From NCBI GenBank assembly GCA_020081605.1, contig JAHREC010000018.1:3658001-3722000 (forward strand): a stretch of 64,000 bases of DNA. Direction: 5' to 3'. Every line of letters starts with the position of its first letter. Position 1 is the stretch's first letter. Shown here one piece after another: positions 47,687 to 58,586 of this stretch. Position numbers and translations under genes: made by a program. Below the pieces are notes generated by a model. That model saw only the letters and a list, made by a program, of their open reading frames with translations, was not told where the DNA came from and did no database searches. The stretch is from Albifimbria verrucaria. Taxonomy: Eukaryota > Ascomycota > Sordariomycetes > Hypocreales > Stachybotryaceae.

Positions 47687-49093
47687 ATGGCGGACTTGAC
47701 CTCATTAGATCCTGAACAGCTCCCCGACGCCGGAATTCCTGCTACACATTATGCGCCAGTACAGAACCCATCGCCGGGTGAAGGTGCGGGTGGTCTCAAT
47801 TCGGATCACCTAGCGAGCCGCCCGGACACTCGTTTGCCTTACGTCCCACAATTTTCTGCAACAACTTCATTCATATTAAGTCGTATGAAGAAGACGGATG
47901 GCGGCCTCAATTCGGCTTTATCAGCTATTTCAGCGACCGGCCTGCAGCCAGATAAGCAGGCTTATGAAGATGCGAAGACTCGGCTTGTGCAGACAATGAA
48001 TGGCTCGACCATGCCACTACCGACGACACAGGCATCTGTCGTCTCATCATCGTTGAGCACGCTGAATTCTTTTATGAATGGCGGAACAAAAGGAAACGAG
48101 ACTCAAATGTCGAGAAAGTCGATTTCTCGCAAAACACGATTTCGTTTCCGACACCAACCCAATTACCTCAAAGACGTGCTCCTGTAGCCGCGGCGACAGA
48201 AGACTCTCGCGAAGGCGAAAGCAGTCAATGCACTGTGTGTGGCTTACATTCAAGCTCGCCTTCAAATATTATTGTTACATGCAGTAGATGCCTTGGTAGT
48301 TGGCACCAGCAATGTGCCACGCCTCAGATATCTAGCGAGGCGTGCAGGAGTGGAAACTTCGAATGCGCAGGTTGCAATAGTGCACCACTAGAGCACTCTG
48401 AAGACTATCAAAGGCGTCTCCATCGGATAGAGCGTATACGTGATAAACGGCTTGCAAATTTACCACGGGGCATCGTACCAGCCAAACCTGAACTGGTCGG
48501 GTTCGGGGCAGGTCAGTCGTCAGACTATGCCGTAAGTGTCTAATGCTATACACCAGACGACTGCTTCACATATTAACACAGTACTTATAGCGCAGCGAGT
48601 ATTTTTACAGCAAGAAGAAAACAGACCTTCTCAACATCTTGTCATTCTGCGATCAGTTGAAACCGCAGCTTTTGGTTGATATGCTTGTCTCGGTGTCAAA
48701 ACGACACCCAGACCTACCAATTTTCGATAGTCCCGACTGGCAATCCCAGCTTCCAGCCACTGACAGCTCGGAGCCGACATTAAGTGCATCTAAGCCTCGA
48801 CTCGAGCATAAACAACGGCACGGACATAACCTTGTGACCCAGAAGATGAGACAGAAGCAACGCAACTCCAAAAGATTGTGAAGCCATCACGGGCATTACA
48901 ACTTGACGCTGGTGTAGTGTATGAAGAAGAGGATTCGCTTCCACCGACCTGGCATAAAGCTGGGGAGGGGCTGTATGCGAAGCTTGTTCCGGAGGTTGAA
49001 GACAGATCGTTCCTTGTCGATGACAATGACGAGGAAGCATTCAGCCACTTCATGGTTGATGGATCAGGAAAACAGATCATTGAGGCTGCATAA
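47687..49093 (+). CDS. PHD-finger protein
   Basis: Exon 1 47687-48531, intron 59 nt (GTAAGT...TTATAG), exon 2 48591-49093. Starts MADLTSLDPEQLPDAG. A Ser/Thr-rich N-terminal half precedes a C4HC3 PHD finger at about residues 184-235: CTVC, CSRC, WHQQC and CAGC in the expected spacing. PHD fingers usually read histone H3 tails, so chromatin binding is a fair inference. The C-terminal half has a helical region (NILSFCDQLKPQLLVDMLVS) and an acidic end. Two breaks: AAAA 48088-48091, just before the finger, and TT 48832-48833. Corrected length 1350 nt, 449 residues. Specific family and target not recognised. Confidence 0.75.
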
Positions 49094-49611
49094 GGATTAA
49101 GCCAAAACGGCATGTGAATATGATCAAGTCGGTTTTTTTGCCGCTAGACTTGTGTTATGGATTACCCATGACCATCAGCTTATTGTATAACAAGGAATGC
49201 ATACTAGGCATATTGCATAGGTTTGGCGTTGCCCGATGAAGGCTCTTCGCCTACATAATAGAAACTCTTTAGAGATGTACTCATCGGTTAGTTAAGATGA
49301 TCACCATATCACGTGTGGATTTATCATAATGGGACACGAAGTAAAGTAGGAAGATTTGGTATTCTAAGGAGTGACATGCTATGTGGTAAGCCCCTGCGCC
49401 CATCTATCCAGGACCCAGAGAATAAAAAAGTGACCGATCGATCTATCGTCAAGACATTATGTGAAAAGAAATTATGTGCCGAACCCTGCGACACGCATGA
49501 TTATATATCCATCGTCTTCCTCATAAGGATGTTTATGTTCCAGCTTTCTTCAGTCGGAGATTGGTTTGTGATTCCTCCACCACTCAACAATCACCATGAC
49601 GGGCGGGAAAT
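49094..49611. other. Convergent intergenic region
   Basis: About 520 AT-rich bases between convergent stops of the PHD gene and the secreted-protein gene. Holds a T7 run at 49133-49139. No gene seen. Confidence 0.5.
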
Positions 49612-50479
49612 TTAGTGGCAGTTGCAGTCGAAGCTGCTGAGGAGGGTAGTCAGGATGTTGCCGACAACGCACAGAAGACCCTCAATGGTGCTAGTGACGA
49701 GCTTGCCAACACCGTTGATCATGATGACAACGTCGGGCAGAATGCAGAAGCCGACGAAGCCCTTGATGGTGCCGCCAATGGTGCCAACAACGTCGACGTA
49801 GTTGCCGCAGCCCTTGGTGCAGTAGGAGACACAGTCGTAGCTGCAGCCACCGAGACCGATCAGGCAAGTAACGTTCTTGATGGTCTTGAAGACACCGCCG
49901 AGGAGACCGCCAATGCCACCGCCGACAGCAAGGCCAAGACCGAACTTGTTGGAGTTGAAGAGGGCAACAGCATCGAGAACGCTCTCGAGGTAGAGGCCAC
50001 TGAGACCGGCGCAGGTGTTCTTAAGGTCAGTGCTGATGCCGGCGTGGATGTCAATCTCGACACCGACACCGATGGAAAGCAGATCCTTCTCGATGGTCTT
50101 GGGGCGCAGAAAGTGACGGTGTTGAGGCCGGCCTGGCAGTAAGCGTGCTTGGAGTTGTACTTGACAATCTTGGTGGGAGAGGCAGCGCAGAAAGTGCCGA
50201 GCTCGACCTTGACGGAGGCGTAGAGGTCAAGGTTAGGCTCAGGCCAGGCACCCTTGATCTTGGTGCCGACGCAGCAGCTCTTCTTGTCGTTCCACTCCAT
50301 GCCAGGCTCGCAAGAGCAAGCCTTGGTCCAGGGGCAGTAAGACATGCCGGTAGGGCAGTTGAACTTCTTGGTGGTGCGGGCCTCGAGACCAGTCTCGGGG
50401 ACGGCAGAGAAGCCGGGGCGGCGGAAGCCAGGGCGGTGGCCGCGGAGGCGAGAGTGACGAGAGTAGTGAGGAACTGCAT
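49612..50479 (-). CDS. Cysteine-rich secreted protein with Gly-rich hydrophobic half
   Basis: Single exon from ATG 50479 to TAA at 49612-49614. Two breaks fit missing bases at GGGG 50415-50418 and GGGG 50101-50104; corrected length 870 nt, 289 residues. Signal peptide: MQFLTTLVTLASAATALASA. The N-terminal half has a compact cysteine pattern (FNCPTGMSYC, ACSCEPGMEW, SCCVG). The C-terminal half is hydrophobic and Gly-rich (GLGLAVGGGIGGLLGGVF) with further cysteines (GGCSYDCVSYCTKGC) and ends CNCH; 19 cysteines in the mature part. Codon use is strongly biased to C-ending codons, implying high expression, and a TATA box lies upstream. Not a hydrophobin or CFEM protein by pattern. No family recognised; a wall, surface or effector-like role is inference. 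Confidence 0.72.
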
Positions 50480-50662
50480 GTTTGCTGATTTGTAGATAAC
50501 GAAAGGTTGTATGAAGATCGTCAAGACCTAGCGAATGGAAGTAGATTGAAAACTAACGAAAGACGTGCCGTTAAGGCTGTTGAGAGGAAGAGGAATTACT
50601 GAAGAGTGATGCTGATGGAGAGACAAGGAAAGAAGAGCTCTGGGAAGCGAAGAGTCAAATGG

Positions 50663-50670
50663 TTTATATA
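50663..50670 (-). promoter_or_regulatory. TATA box of the secreted-protein gene
   Basis: TATATAAA on the minus strand, about 185 bases before the ATG, fitting a strong promoter with a ~150-base leader. Confidence 0.55.
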
Positions 50671-51879
50671 GATGTTTCTTCACCTGTCAAGACCTCTCAG
50701 CCCTTTGCTACGAGCCCATTCCCAACCAGTCAATGAGCCTTACTGCCTGTCCTGAGCCGACGTTGCCCTCCTGATCACCCAGGCGTCTTGGCGAGAATGG
50801 ACCTCGCCATTGCTCCTGGCCCCATCAGGTGCAATTTCCCGAGCTCTAGGCGGAGCCTGTTAGTTGGAGCTATCACATTGAGATCGGGAGCTGTATGGTC
50901 GACGGCGAGTCGGTGCCAACGTCAAAGTCTGTGCTTGCCTCATGGAGCGCTCAACCATCGGTCGGGCAAGCTGAGGCGACGATCCGGGCTTTAGACCGGG
51001 GTGCGCATCAACATCGCGTGTGGGACAACCGCAGCTAGATCAGACGCTAAAACAGATCATCCAAGCTTCGTTTGTGTTTTTGCCAGGAGGAACCCGGTCC
51101 GGGGACCTTGGTTGATTCATGCAAAACCTTGTAATGACAAGCCGTCTGCTTTAAACTGTGTCTGGTGGGTGAAGTGTGTACAGCAGCTCTTCTCACATTG
51201 AACCACCAGTTGATGGCTGTATGTCTTAAGCGAACCAAACTTTTCCCGAACCTCATTTCTAGTAGATCAACCGGCAAGTGCAATTAAATTGGTAGTGCCA
51301 ATAGTTTCTTTTCTGGGTCTGTATCTTTGGCCTCCTCTCTACCCTTCCGGGTGACGTCCAAGAAGGCCATGACTCGGCAGCATCCGGGCGCCCAGGGCAT
51401 GCCAGGATTACCCTTTTGGAATTCCTTAAGATCTTCTAGACCCCGATTGAGCAAAGGCTTGCGGGAGGCGACAGCTCGGGCGACCTGGTTTCAGGTTCGG
51501 TCATGGCACCACCGCTGGGCCTAGTCTCAATGGAGATGAGGAAGCATGAACGCTAAGGCGGCTAGTCGAGCAGAGGGCCAAATACGAGAGGCTGTTTCGA
51601 AACATAGGGCGCCTCCCAGATGCCATCCGGGGAAGTGCTAGGACCGGGGCTAACCAGAAGCCACAGCTGTGCCTGAGTCCCGCTTGGCCTGCCTGCCTGC
51701 ATTGCGGCGCAGTAAACACCCGGACGACGTTGCTATCGAGATGTCCGGGCGTACGGTCACGGCGGATCCGATCACAGGTGACCCTAGCCTTTTTCATCTT
51801 TTTGCATGCCACATCGTCCGTAGACAACGGATTGTTTATCCGACTGTAGGGTGCACTGTTGTTGTTGGTGGTGGTGAAG

Positions 51880-51917
51880 TATGGGGAGAAAGAAGAGAAA
51901 AAAGATTTCTCCCCATA
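51880..51917. repeat. 12-bp inverted repeat (hairpin)
   Basis: TATGGGGAGAAA at 51880-51891 and its exact complement TTTCTCCCCATA at 51906-51917, with a 14-base purine-rich loop. Confidence 0.65.
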
Positions 51918-52271
51918 GTATGGAGAAAGGGGTTCATCGATCGTCACGTTACCAGTTAGGGAAGTACCTACCTCTTTCAAAGAATCACTCACATGACAAA
52001 TCCCGTCGCATTTTCGCTCAGCAGCCTCGGTGTACTTCACCTGTTTCGTGGTGACATCTTTAATGAAGGCATCTAGAAGCCTCATATTCTCCCCTCGGAC
52101 CTGCTAGTGCAATGCCTCACCCAGTTAGAATGCCCGCTCGTGCTTGACTGAGATGTGTAAGATGATATTCTCATCATGGTATTATTAACAAGTAAAGGTA
52201 TCCTAAAACTCCTCGGCTACGCTTTTCCCAAACCAGCGCAGCAAAGTATTCCCAATTCATTAATCAACGGC

Positions 52272-53096
52272 TCACAAGCGATACAACACCGATGCCTGGT
52301 CTTGACTCATGCCTGTCATTCCCGAGCTTCCCGTGCCTGAGCTTCTTGATCCTGAGCTCGTCGCTACTAGCTCTCCTTTTGAGACGCCAACCCCAAGCTT
52401 TTCCATCTGCATTCTGGCAAACGACTTGAGCGAGCGGCGATCAATAATCCCTTGAGCAAGGTTGAGAATTCTATGGCAGATATTAGCATGGCAAGGTATC
52501 TAAAGGGGTTGTCGGTTGTTCAACTTACATGATGCAACCAAGGCACACAGCGGTCAAGACGTTGCTCAATCGAGGCGCCAATCCCCAGAACCCGTAGCCA
52601 GCAGGGAACATGCCCCGTGCCAGAATGGGAACTAACAGCCCGAAGTATGCGCCAGTCAACAGAAGTCGCATAGATAGCAGACAGCTTCGCATGAGCTGCT
52701 CCGCAAATCCAATGGACAAGAGGCTTAGGGATATATCAAGTCCCAGTATCACAGCCAACGCAATAGCAACCGGCCTTGACAGCTGTGTTAGCATTATGTC
52801 TTTATGGTAATGGAGGCCGGCAGGCTTACCCTTGATGTGTCTGGACCGCTTCGGGGCGGAACCCAAGGAAGAATATCAGGACTAACAGCAAAGCCGTGCT
52901 AAGGAGCATGTGGATGAAGCTGCAAGAGATGCGAAGGGTTTTCCCACAGGGCCGGTCTCCTCTGGTTGGGAGCGAGGACTGAGAATCAGCGGCTTGCTCT
53001 CAATGTCCACTGGCTCGTCTCTAGCGATTTGGGGCAGGCGCTTCGGTCGAGTGTCGAAGCTGAGGTCCAACGGCGGCGGTGGGCTTTGCGTGCCAT
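52272..53096 (-). CDS. Four-TM membrane protein, unknown function
   Basis: Exon 1 53096-52830, exon 2 52782-52529, exon 3 52470-52272; introns 47 and 58 nt. Three breaks fit missing bases: GGG 53081-53083 just after the start, TTTT 52939-52942, and GGG at the first donor (52829-52831). With them the length is 723 nt, 240 residues, and phases agree. Four hydrophobic helices: MLLSTALLLVLIFFLGF, RPVAIALAVILGLDISL, LLSMRLLLTGAYFGLLVPIL, and VLTAVCLGCIIILNLA, completed by splice 2. The N-terminus is Pro/Arg-rich and the C-terminus Ser/Gly-rich, both probably cytosolic. Start and exon 1 are less certain than exons 2-3. No family recognised. Confidence 0.55.
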
Positions 53097-53995
53097 CTTT
53101 TTCTGTGCTGTTCGCCCCCTGTTCTGGCGATACTCTTCAGATGCGTACTCTTAGGACGTTCCTTGGCAGCTCGTGAGAAAAAAGTAGGGAACTTTATCGT
53201 CACCTCGGCCCATGCCCCGTTCAAGGTTATTGCAAGGCCGTCAACTCCTACACAGTGATGCCGTGATGAAGTGAGGCAAAAAGATTCATCGATCAAGAAC
53301 GAGGGTGGCCAAATGGACATTGATTGTAATGATGGTCCGTGAGGCCCATTTGTTTCTGTACCCGTTCGCAGCGGAGCTCACGGCCTATTTCTCTTACAAG
53401 CTATCCTGTAGTCTCTGACCTGACGTTGGCCTACCAAAACGGCAGTTTCGTTTCGACTAACTTAGATCGCGGTGATGTGCAGCAGGGATTGGCTGGATCC
53501 CACAAGACCGTCGCAGACCCCGGTCCTTGCTAGGCTTGTCCAACCTTATCAGTCGCACCTCAACCTAGCACCCTCCCACTGCAACAGCAGTTTCTCTCAC
53601 GAAGGCCATCGCAGTTTTAAGTAGGATGACTGAAGGCTATAGTCTATTTTTGACGAGGTTGGCATCTTTACTCAGGATGAAGGACTGCGATGTGCAGTCA
53701 CATCGTGGTCGCGGCACTCGCCCCTCCACTTTCTCTGTAACCGCTAACACACGAGATGCCTCCTCATCTATAATAAACTTCTATAATAGCCCGAGGGGCT
53801 GTGGGCTCAGACTTGCCTTTACGACGTCACAGCCGATGCTTCATTGGGTTGCTGAACAGGGCGAAGGGTTAGCTGCGAGCAGCCAACACGCATGCACTCC
53901 GACAGTCTGGTCTCCATTTGCAACTGGCTCGGAAGTATCTGAAAAATCATCATCGCCTGGCCGTTCCGGTCATGTGAGCTCATGCTCTACAGCTT
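53097..53995. other. Intergenic region
   Basis: About 900 bases between the four-TM gene start and the ASNSD1-like stop. A 132-codon plus frame at 53626-54024 overlaps the neighbouring gene's last exon antisense and is not supported. Confidence 0.5.
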
Positions 53996-55802
53996 TCAAG
54001 ACTCGATCAGAGTCGTACCCTTAGTTTTCCCACTCTCCATCTTGGCGGTCCGAGCTCCAAACTGGATCTGTTCCCATGTCAATATGTGTGCAACCGTCGA
54101 GACGGGGAGCTTGTGTCATGTTGACTCACTGCACGCTTCTTTTCCTTAGCAACCGACGACATGCCTAGGTCTGCAGCCAAAAGACGCAGTACCCGCTTTC
54201 CGGGCTCTATTCCGTCCTCGGTGTCCGGGTTCCCAAAGTCACACTTTGTCCACGCCGGCGATTCGATCGCCCACTTGACTAGGCACTCGTCCAGGAACGG
54301 GAACCTTACTTCCCGGCCCCAATGCGCCATGACCCTATCGTCTCGCCCCAAGTTCCTTTTCCCTAGCCGGCTTACGTCCAGTTTCAGCTCATCAACGAGG
54401 CCTTGAAAGCCCCTACGACTAAAGGCTGTGGCATGTCTGATGTAACCGCCAAAGAGCTCGTCAGCACCCAAGCCGGATAACAGTACTCGAGCCGTCGTAT
54501 CATAAGGCACGGGTTGCGAGTCAGGATCTTGGCCATGGCCTTGGCCTCGCGCGGCAAAATACAAAGCGTAAGCAATGGACAGGTCCATCTCGGTGTTGTG
54601 GGGGTAGATCAGTCGTATAACTTCATCCCTATGACTTCGTGTGGCAGCATATGGCACATTAACCTGGCTTTTGGTGAGCGATGAGACAAAAAAGAATCAA
54701 ATTCACAGGTGGCTTACAGTCACGAAACGCCAGCGTCTCCCGGGGCAAACGGCCACCAGTTCAGCAAAGGATTTCCTGCCGGTAATTCTGTCAGGGCAAA
54801 TCTCATACAGATTGACCTCTTCAGCCCCTTTCTGTTGAGAAGCGATACGGGGTTTTCGAACGCCACATTGATTAGATCAATTACTTGGTCAGAAGGAATC
54901 AAGTCGCTTGCGAGTCTGGCTAGAACAGTACAGTCAAGGCCACCTGAAAAAGGATGGCAACTCGTGCATCTGAAACATTGGCTTCCGGGGTAGGCACATT
55001 CAGCACCCGATACTGCAGTGATCGGATCAGGTGGCTGCGCAGTACTTCAGCTGACGACGCCTCTGTAGTAGAGCTGCCATCTTCCGGTTGAGGACGTGCG
55101 ATAGCGTTGTTAAAATTGCCAATGCCAAGTACCTTAGACAACGTCAGTGCCAATGAATCACGCAGGCGGCTTGAAGGCAACTTACCAGATTCTCGTCTTC
55201 GGCCCAGGAATGCCTGTTTCTAGTCAGCGCAGATGGTGCAGCATCTTGACTTAATGAAATATCATAAATCCTTCCGCTTCAACTTCCTGCCAGCCGTCCG
55301 CTGGCACATCAGCAATGCTTGATAACGAAAAGGTTTCGCCTTGCTTGTATAACAAGGACCGGCGGCCTAGGCGGTCGCGGCCATAGTATATGCGACTTGC
55401 TCGTTTATCGAGGTACATGAAAGCAAAGGGACCCTCGATGGCCCGTAGAGCCTCGATCACGGCGCTATGGCTCGCCTCGGATCGAGACGCCTCGAGCAGC
55501 AATCGAAGGACTGCCTCGCCATCATTCCCTTCGACGGGCTTTCCCTGTATTTTCCAGGCTTCTCCATTCCAGCATAGCACAGATCCAGTGTCCTCGTCCA
55601 CTAGCGGCTGCTTCGCTACGTGATCCCCGCGCAGAGCGAGGACCGTTGATGTGAATGTCAGAAACAAGGGGTGACTACAGCTGGGAAGCTCCACACGGAC
55701 GGTCCCTGTATGGTCAGGGCCTCTCTTGTTTAGACACCGATAAAGATCGGGAGATGCTTCATGGTTGGAAGTCGTGGATATACTGGCGTGTATGCCACAC
55801 AT
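53996..55802 (-). CDS. Asparagine synthetase domain protein (ASNSD1-like)
   Basis: Four exons: 55802-55186, 55132-54718, 54663-54130 and 54067-53996; introns 53, 54 and 62 nt. Starts MCGIHASIS, so Cys2 is the expected glutamine-amidotransferase nucleophile after Met removal, followed by [11 protein letters not shown] GATase II domain occupies about 1-200. The synthetase half has the ATP-binding PP-loop [13 protein letters not shown] (about 268), [14 protein letters not shown] (about 410), [14 protein letters not shown] and a terminal [14 protein letters not shown]. That order matches ASNSD1-type proteins, not true asparagine synthetases; the substrate is unknown. Three breaks, each one base missing: AA near 55253, AAAAA 54947-54951 (at the PP-loop) and GGGG 54849-54852. 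Corrected length 1641 nt, 546 residues. Confidence 0.88.
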
Positions 55803-56431
55803 TTTCCAGACGCGCCTTGGAAACGCGAAGCAAGGGTTTTGGAGAATATGAATTTTAATCCACAGCTAAACCCACAGACCTTGACTGTGTTTAGCCCATC
55901 CCTTGTCTATAGAATGGTGGCCTACCCTAGACATGGCTGGTAACCCAATTGAACTTGGCTCAGCAGCTCGCGTGGTAGCCCAACGCTTCATTCCTTGTGT
56001 TTAATATGTTTCTTATCACTCAAGTAGTCTCCATGGTTTTTGTTTGTTTTTAAATGCTGTCGTTGAGTCACTAAAAGTGGTGGTTTTCTTGTGGCTTCTA
56101 ACGCCGAGGCTTGTTCATCAGGCACATTGAACTAAAACGTCGACTCATGAGAGACAGAGCACCATTACCCACGGTCAGTGAGGACACGAGTTGAATACCG
56201 CCCGAGAGTGGCTGAACCAAGTCTCACTATTACCGTCATAGCGGCAACACTCGGAGACATTGTGCTACCTCAGCTGATAACATGTGCTGTTCCATACACC
56301 GACCACGAGCATGGAACCTAGAAGAGTTGCAGCTGAAGGTTTACCACAGCCAATAATCAGAAGGCAGCAGATTGAATCTACAACAGCACCAAGCAACATA
56401 TATTATTGGGTCACATAAATACATAAACTGC
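55803..56431. other. Divergent promoter, ASNSD1-like/GDSL esterase
   Basis: About 630 bases shared by two divergent genes. No RNA or ORF of note. Confidence 0.5.
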
Positions 56432-57188
56432 ATGTCTTGCTCCAAAATGCAGCCCTCTGGCTTATCACAGGGTATACCTTTGTCCGAACCGGTGAGTTGC
56501 CCCAGAGCGAGCAAAGAAAAAGGAAACGATTTTGGTATGCCGCAGTCCAAGCCACCGATCCTATACGGTTAATGCCGCTAGGTGCATCCATCACCTGGGG
56601 ATCGAAATCGTCACACGGTAACGGCTACTGGGAGTATCTTCGTGAATTTCTCACAGAGGCAGGATACGATGTCGACATGGTTGGCTCCCGCCAAAGCGGC
56701 TCCATGGTCGACAACGACGTTGAAGGTTGGCCAGGTGAACGCATCGACCAAGTCCTCTATCATGCGTTAGACTCGGTGCCAAAGCTGTTGCCCAATATCA
56801 CCACACTAAACGCCGGTAGCAATGACTGTATGCAAGATTACCACACTGACAATGCAAGTTCACGAGTAAACGATCTGATTCAGGACTTGTGGACAACGAC
56901 GCCACAATCTACCATCATCCTGTCGACTTTAACACCCAACGCTGAGCCCACTGTGGAGGACTGTGTGCAGCGAGTGAACATGCAACTCAAGGAGTTAGTT
57001 CGCAACAACCAAGACGACTGAAAAGGATCGCCCTGGCAGACATGCGCGGGAATGAAGGTATTGAGCTAGAAGACTTGGCAGACCATGTCCATCCATATGA
57101 TGGCGGATATAACAAGATAGCTAGGATATGGTTTAAAGTTATTCAATTTGCGAAAAGCAGTGGATGGTTGGATCAGAACAGAGCATGA
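56432..57188 (+). CDS. GDSL/SGNH-family esterase
   Basis: Exon 1 56432-56491, intron 54 nt (GTGAGT...CCGCAG), exon 2 56546-57188. SGNH blocks: I is LMPLGASITWGSKSS with the catalytic Ser (about residue 35), III is TLNAGSNDC with the Asn, and V is DHVHPYDGGY with the catalytic Asp/His near residue 200. The fold matches acetylxylan-type carbohydrate esterases and related lipases. Two breaks fit missing bases: AAAA 56444-56447 near the start and one near 57015-57020 that otherwise ends the protein before block V. Corrected length 705 nt, 234 residues. The intron is stop-free and a multiple of three, so it can also be read through. The N-terminus (MSCSK then ALWLITGYTFV) may be a signal peptide; the start is tentative. 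Confidence 0.75.
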
Positions 57189-57263
57189 GACTCTTGGATC
57201 GATCCTGACATAGCTTACCCTATATGACTATCAATATGCCACCCTCTTACAACCAGAAAACAA

Positions 57264-57335
57264 TCCGATATGGTGTAGTGGCTAACATCGCTCGCTCTCA
57301 CCGAGCAGCCCTGGGTTCGATTCCCAGTATCGGAG
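57264..57335 (+). tRNA. tRNA-Glu (CTC), no intron
   Basis: A 72-base cloverleaf. Acceptor TCCGATA pairs with TATCGGA, discriminator G335. Anticodon stem GCTCG/CGAGC encloses loop CTCTCAC with anticodon CTC at 57297-57299. T arm CCTGG-GTTCGATT-CCCAG, with a B-box GGTTCGATTCC and an A-box TGGTGTAGTGG. Charges glutamate for GAG codons. Confidence 0.93.
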
Positions 57336-57344
57336 AAGATTCTC

Positions 57345-57348
57345 TTTT
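57345..57348 (+). terminator. RNA polymerase III T-run
   Basis: TTTT ten bases after the first tRNA-Glu. Confidence 0.55.
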
Positions 57349-57457
57349 GCGTCGCTATCCGCCGCTAAAACCCACTTTTTACAACCCGTCACAACGTCCA
57401 CCTGTATAGGTGACATTGCTTTGCGATGGAGACATCAAAACAAGCTAATCAAGCTTA

Positions 57458-57541
57458 TCCGGTATGGTGTAGTGGCTAACATCGCTCGCTCTCATCTTCT
57501 GAGGTTCCGAGCAGCCCTGGGTTCGATTCCCAGTACCGGAG
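57458..57541 (+). tRNA. tRNA-Glu (CTC) with 12-base intron
   Basis: Second copy 122 bases downstream. Same body except an acceptor pair changed in a compensated way: TCCGGTA/TACCGGA replaces TCCGATA/TATCGGA. Anticodon CTC at 57491-57493. After A37 (57494) an intron TCTTCTGAGGTT (57495-57506) interrupts the loop at the canonical site; removing it gives exactly 72 bases with loop CTCTCAC. Confidence 0.93.
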
Positions 57542-57558
57542 CACTGTATGATTCTTTC

Positions 57559-57563
57559 TTTTT
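57559..57563 (+). terminator. RNA polymerase III T-run
   Basis: TTTTT 18 bases after the second tRNA-Glu. Confidence 0.6.
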
Positions 57564-58586
57564 GCCAGTTGGATCAATTTTGATGCCATGCATGATACTT
57601 GCTTAGAATAATAGGTTGACTGGTTAGAATTAACTCCGATACAACCAACGAAGTTGACATTTTGATGCCTCATACTAACTTGGAGGGCAAGCGGAGACAC
57701 CGTCTGCATATATCCAAATACGGACTGATTCCCTCTCCATCAGCCCTATGTTAATGCTGATCCGGTCACCGCTTTTGTGACGAGGTTACAACCAAAGGGC
57801 GGGCCTTTTCTCTCTCCCAACTCCTAGCTCAACTATCAACCAAGCCCCTGGTTAGTTTGCTGGTCACACGACTAAGAGTGTGGCAATAATCTGACCTGTG
57901 TGAGACAAAGAGGCCCACCTGTTGATTAAATGTTCGCCATGGATCTACAAGAAGTTCTGGAGCCCATTACATATTAGCACTACTAATCAATTTCTTACAG
58001 TGAGTAGGCTTTCTGCTGCACGAATTACAACATTCATTGTACTCTGTAATGAGAAACGAGATAGCGTCATAGCACCTCGTTGTTCTCCATTGGGAGGGGC
58101 ATTGGTCTACACGTCGGGCACTCGCTACCAATGATAGAAATCTTGTGGCTCTTTACACATCTCACATCAGGCTATTGAGGAAGCTTTATGTAGGGCAACA
58201 TGAATAACATGATTGTTCTAATTGACTAAAAAGAGGAGAGAACTCTCTGTCACCGAAAGAACTATATGTGTCTCAATCTGACACCGCCCCAAAACTCATA
58301 CCCAGCCTAAGTGGGTTTCTTCCTGTACGTGCCTGATGGCTTCCAAGCCATGAGCTCGTCCCGTATTGAATATCCATTCTTTAAACTGTGAAACAAACGA
58401 CGATGGAAAAAAGCACAGGGTACATTTATCGTCTTTCATACATGAAATGATCGCGCATGCCACGGTGCATCGAGATCCTCCGTCATAATTCATAAGCCTC
58501 TCAGGCTCTAATAATGTGATAGTATATGTAGTGCAACCGAGTTGCATCGGTCGTCTTAATCTTCAGACTGGTACCCATCTGCTCGA
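57564..58586. other. Intergenic region after tRNAs
   Basis: About 1 kb, fairly AT-rich, up to the stop of the C2H2 gene. Open frames are short and unconvincing. No further tRNA seen. Confidence 0.5.

Larger units (their letters stand above)
50480..52271. other. Intergenic region upstream of the secreted-protein gene
   Basis: About 1.8 kb. A 194-codon minus frame starts at ATG 52085; its first ~31 codons look protein-like and end at GTGAGT, but no second exon could be found, so no gene is called. Contains a hairpin at 51880-51917. Confidence 0.45.

Noticed and set aside
49615..50142. 175-codon plus-strand open frame (Ala/Asp/Val-rich)
   Set aside because: It is the antisense of the secreted-protein gene; its openness and composition follow from that gene's C-ending codon bias.
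51501..52085. 194-codon minus-strand frame from ATG 52085
   Set aside because: Only the first ~31 codons look protein-like and end at a GTGAGT; the rest reads as non-coding and I found no continuing exon.
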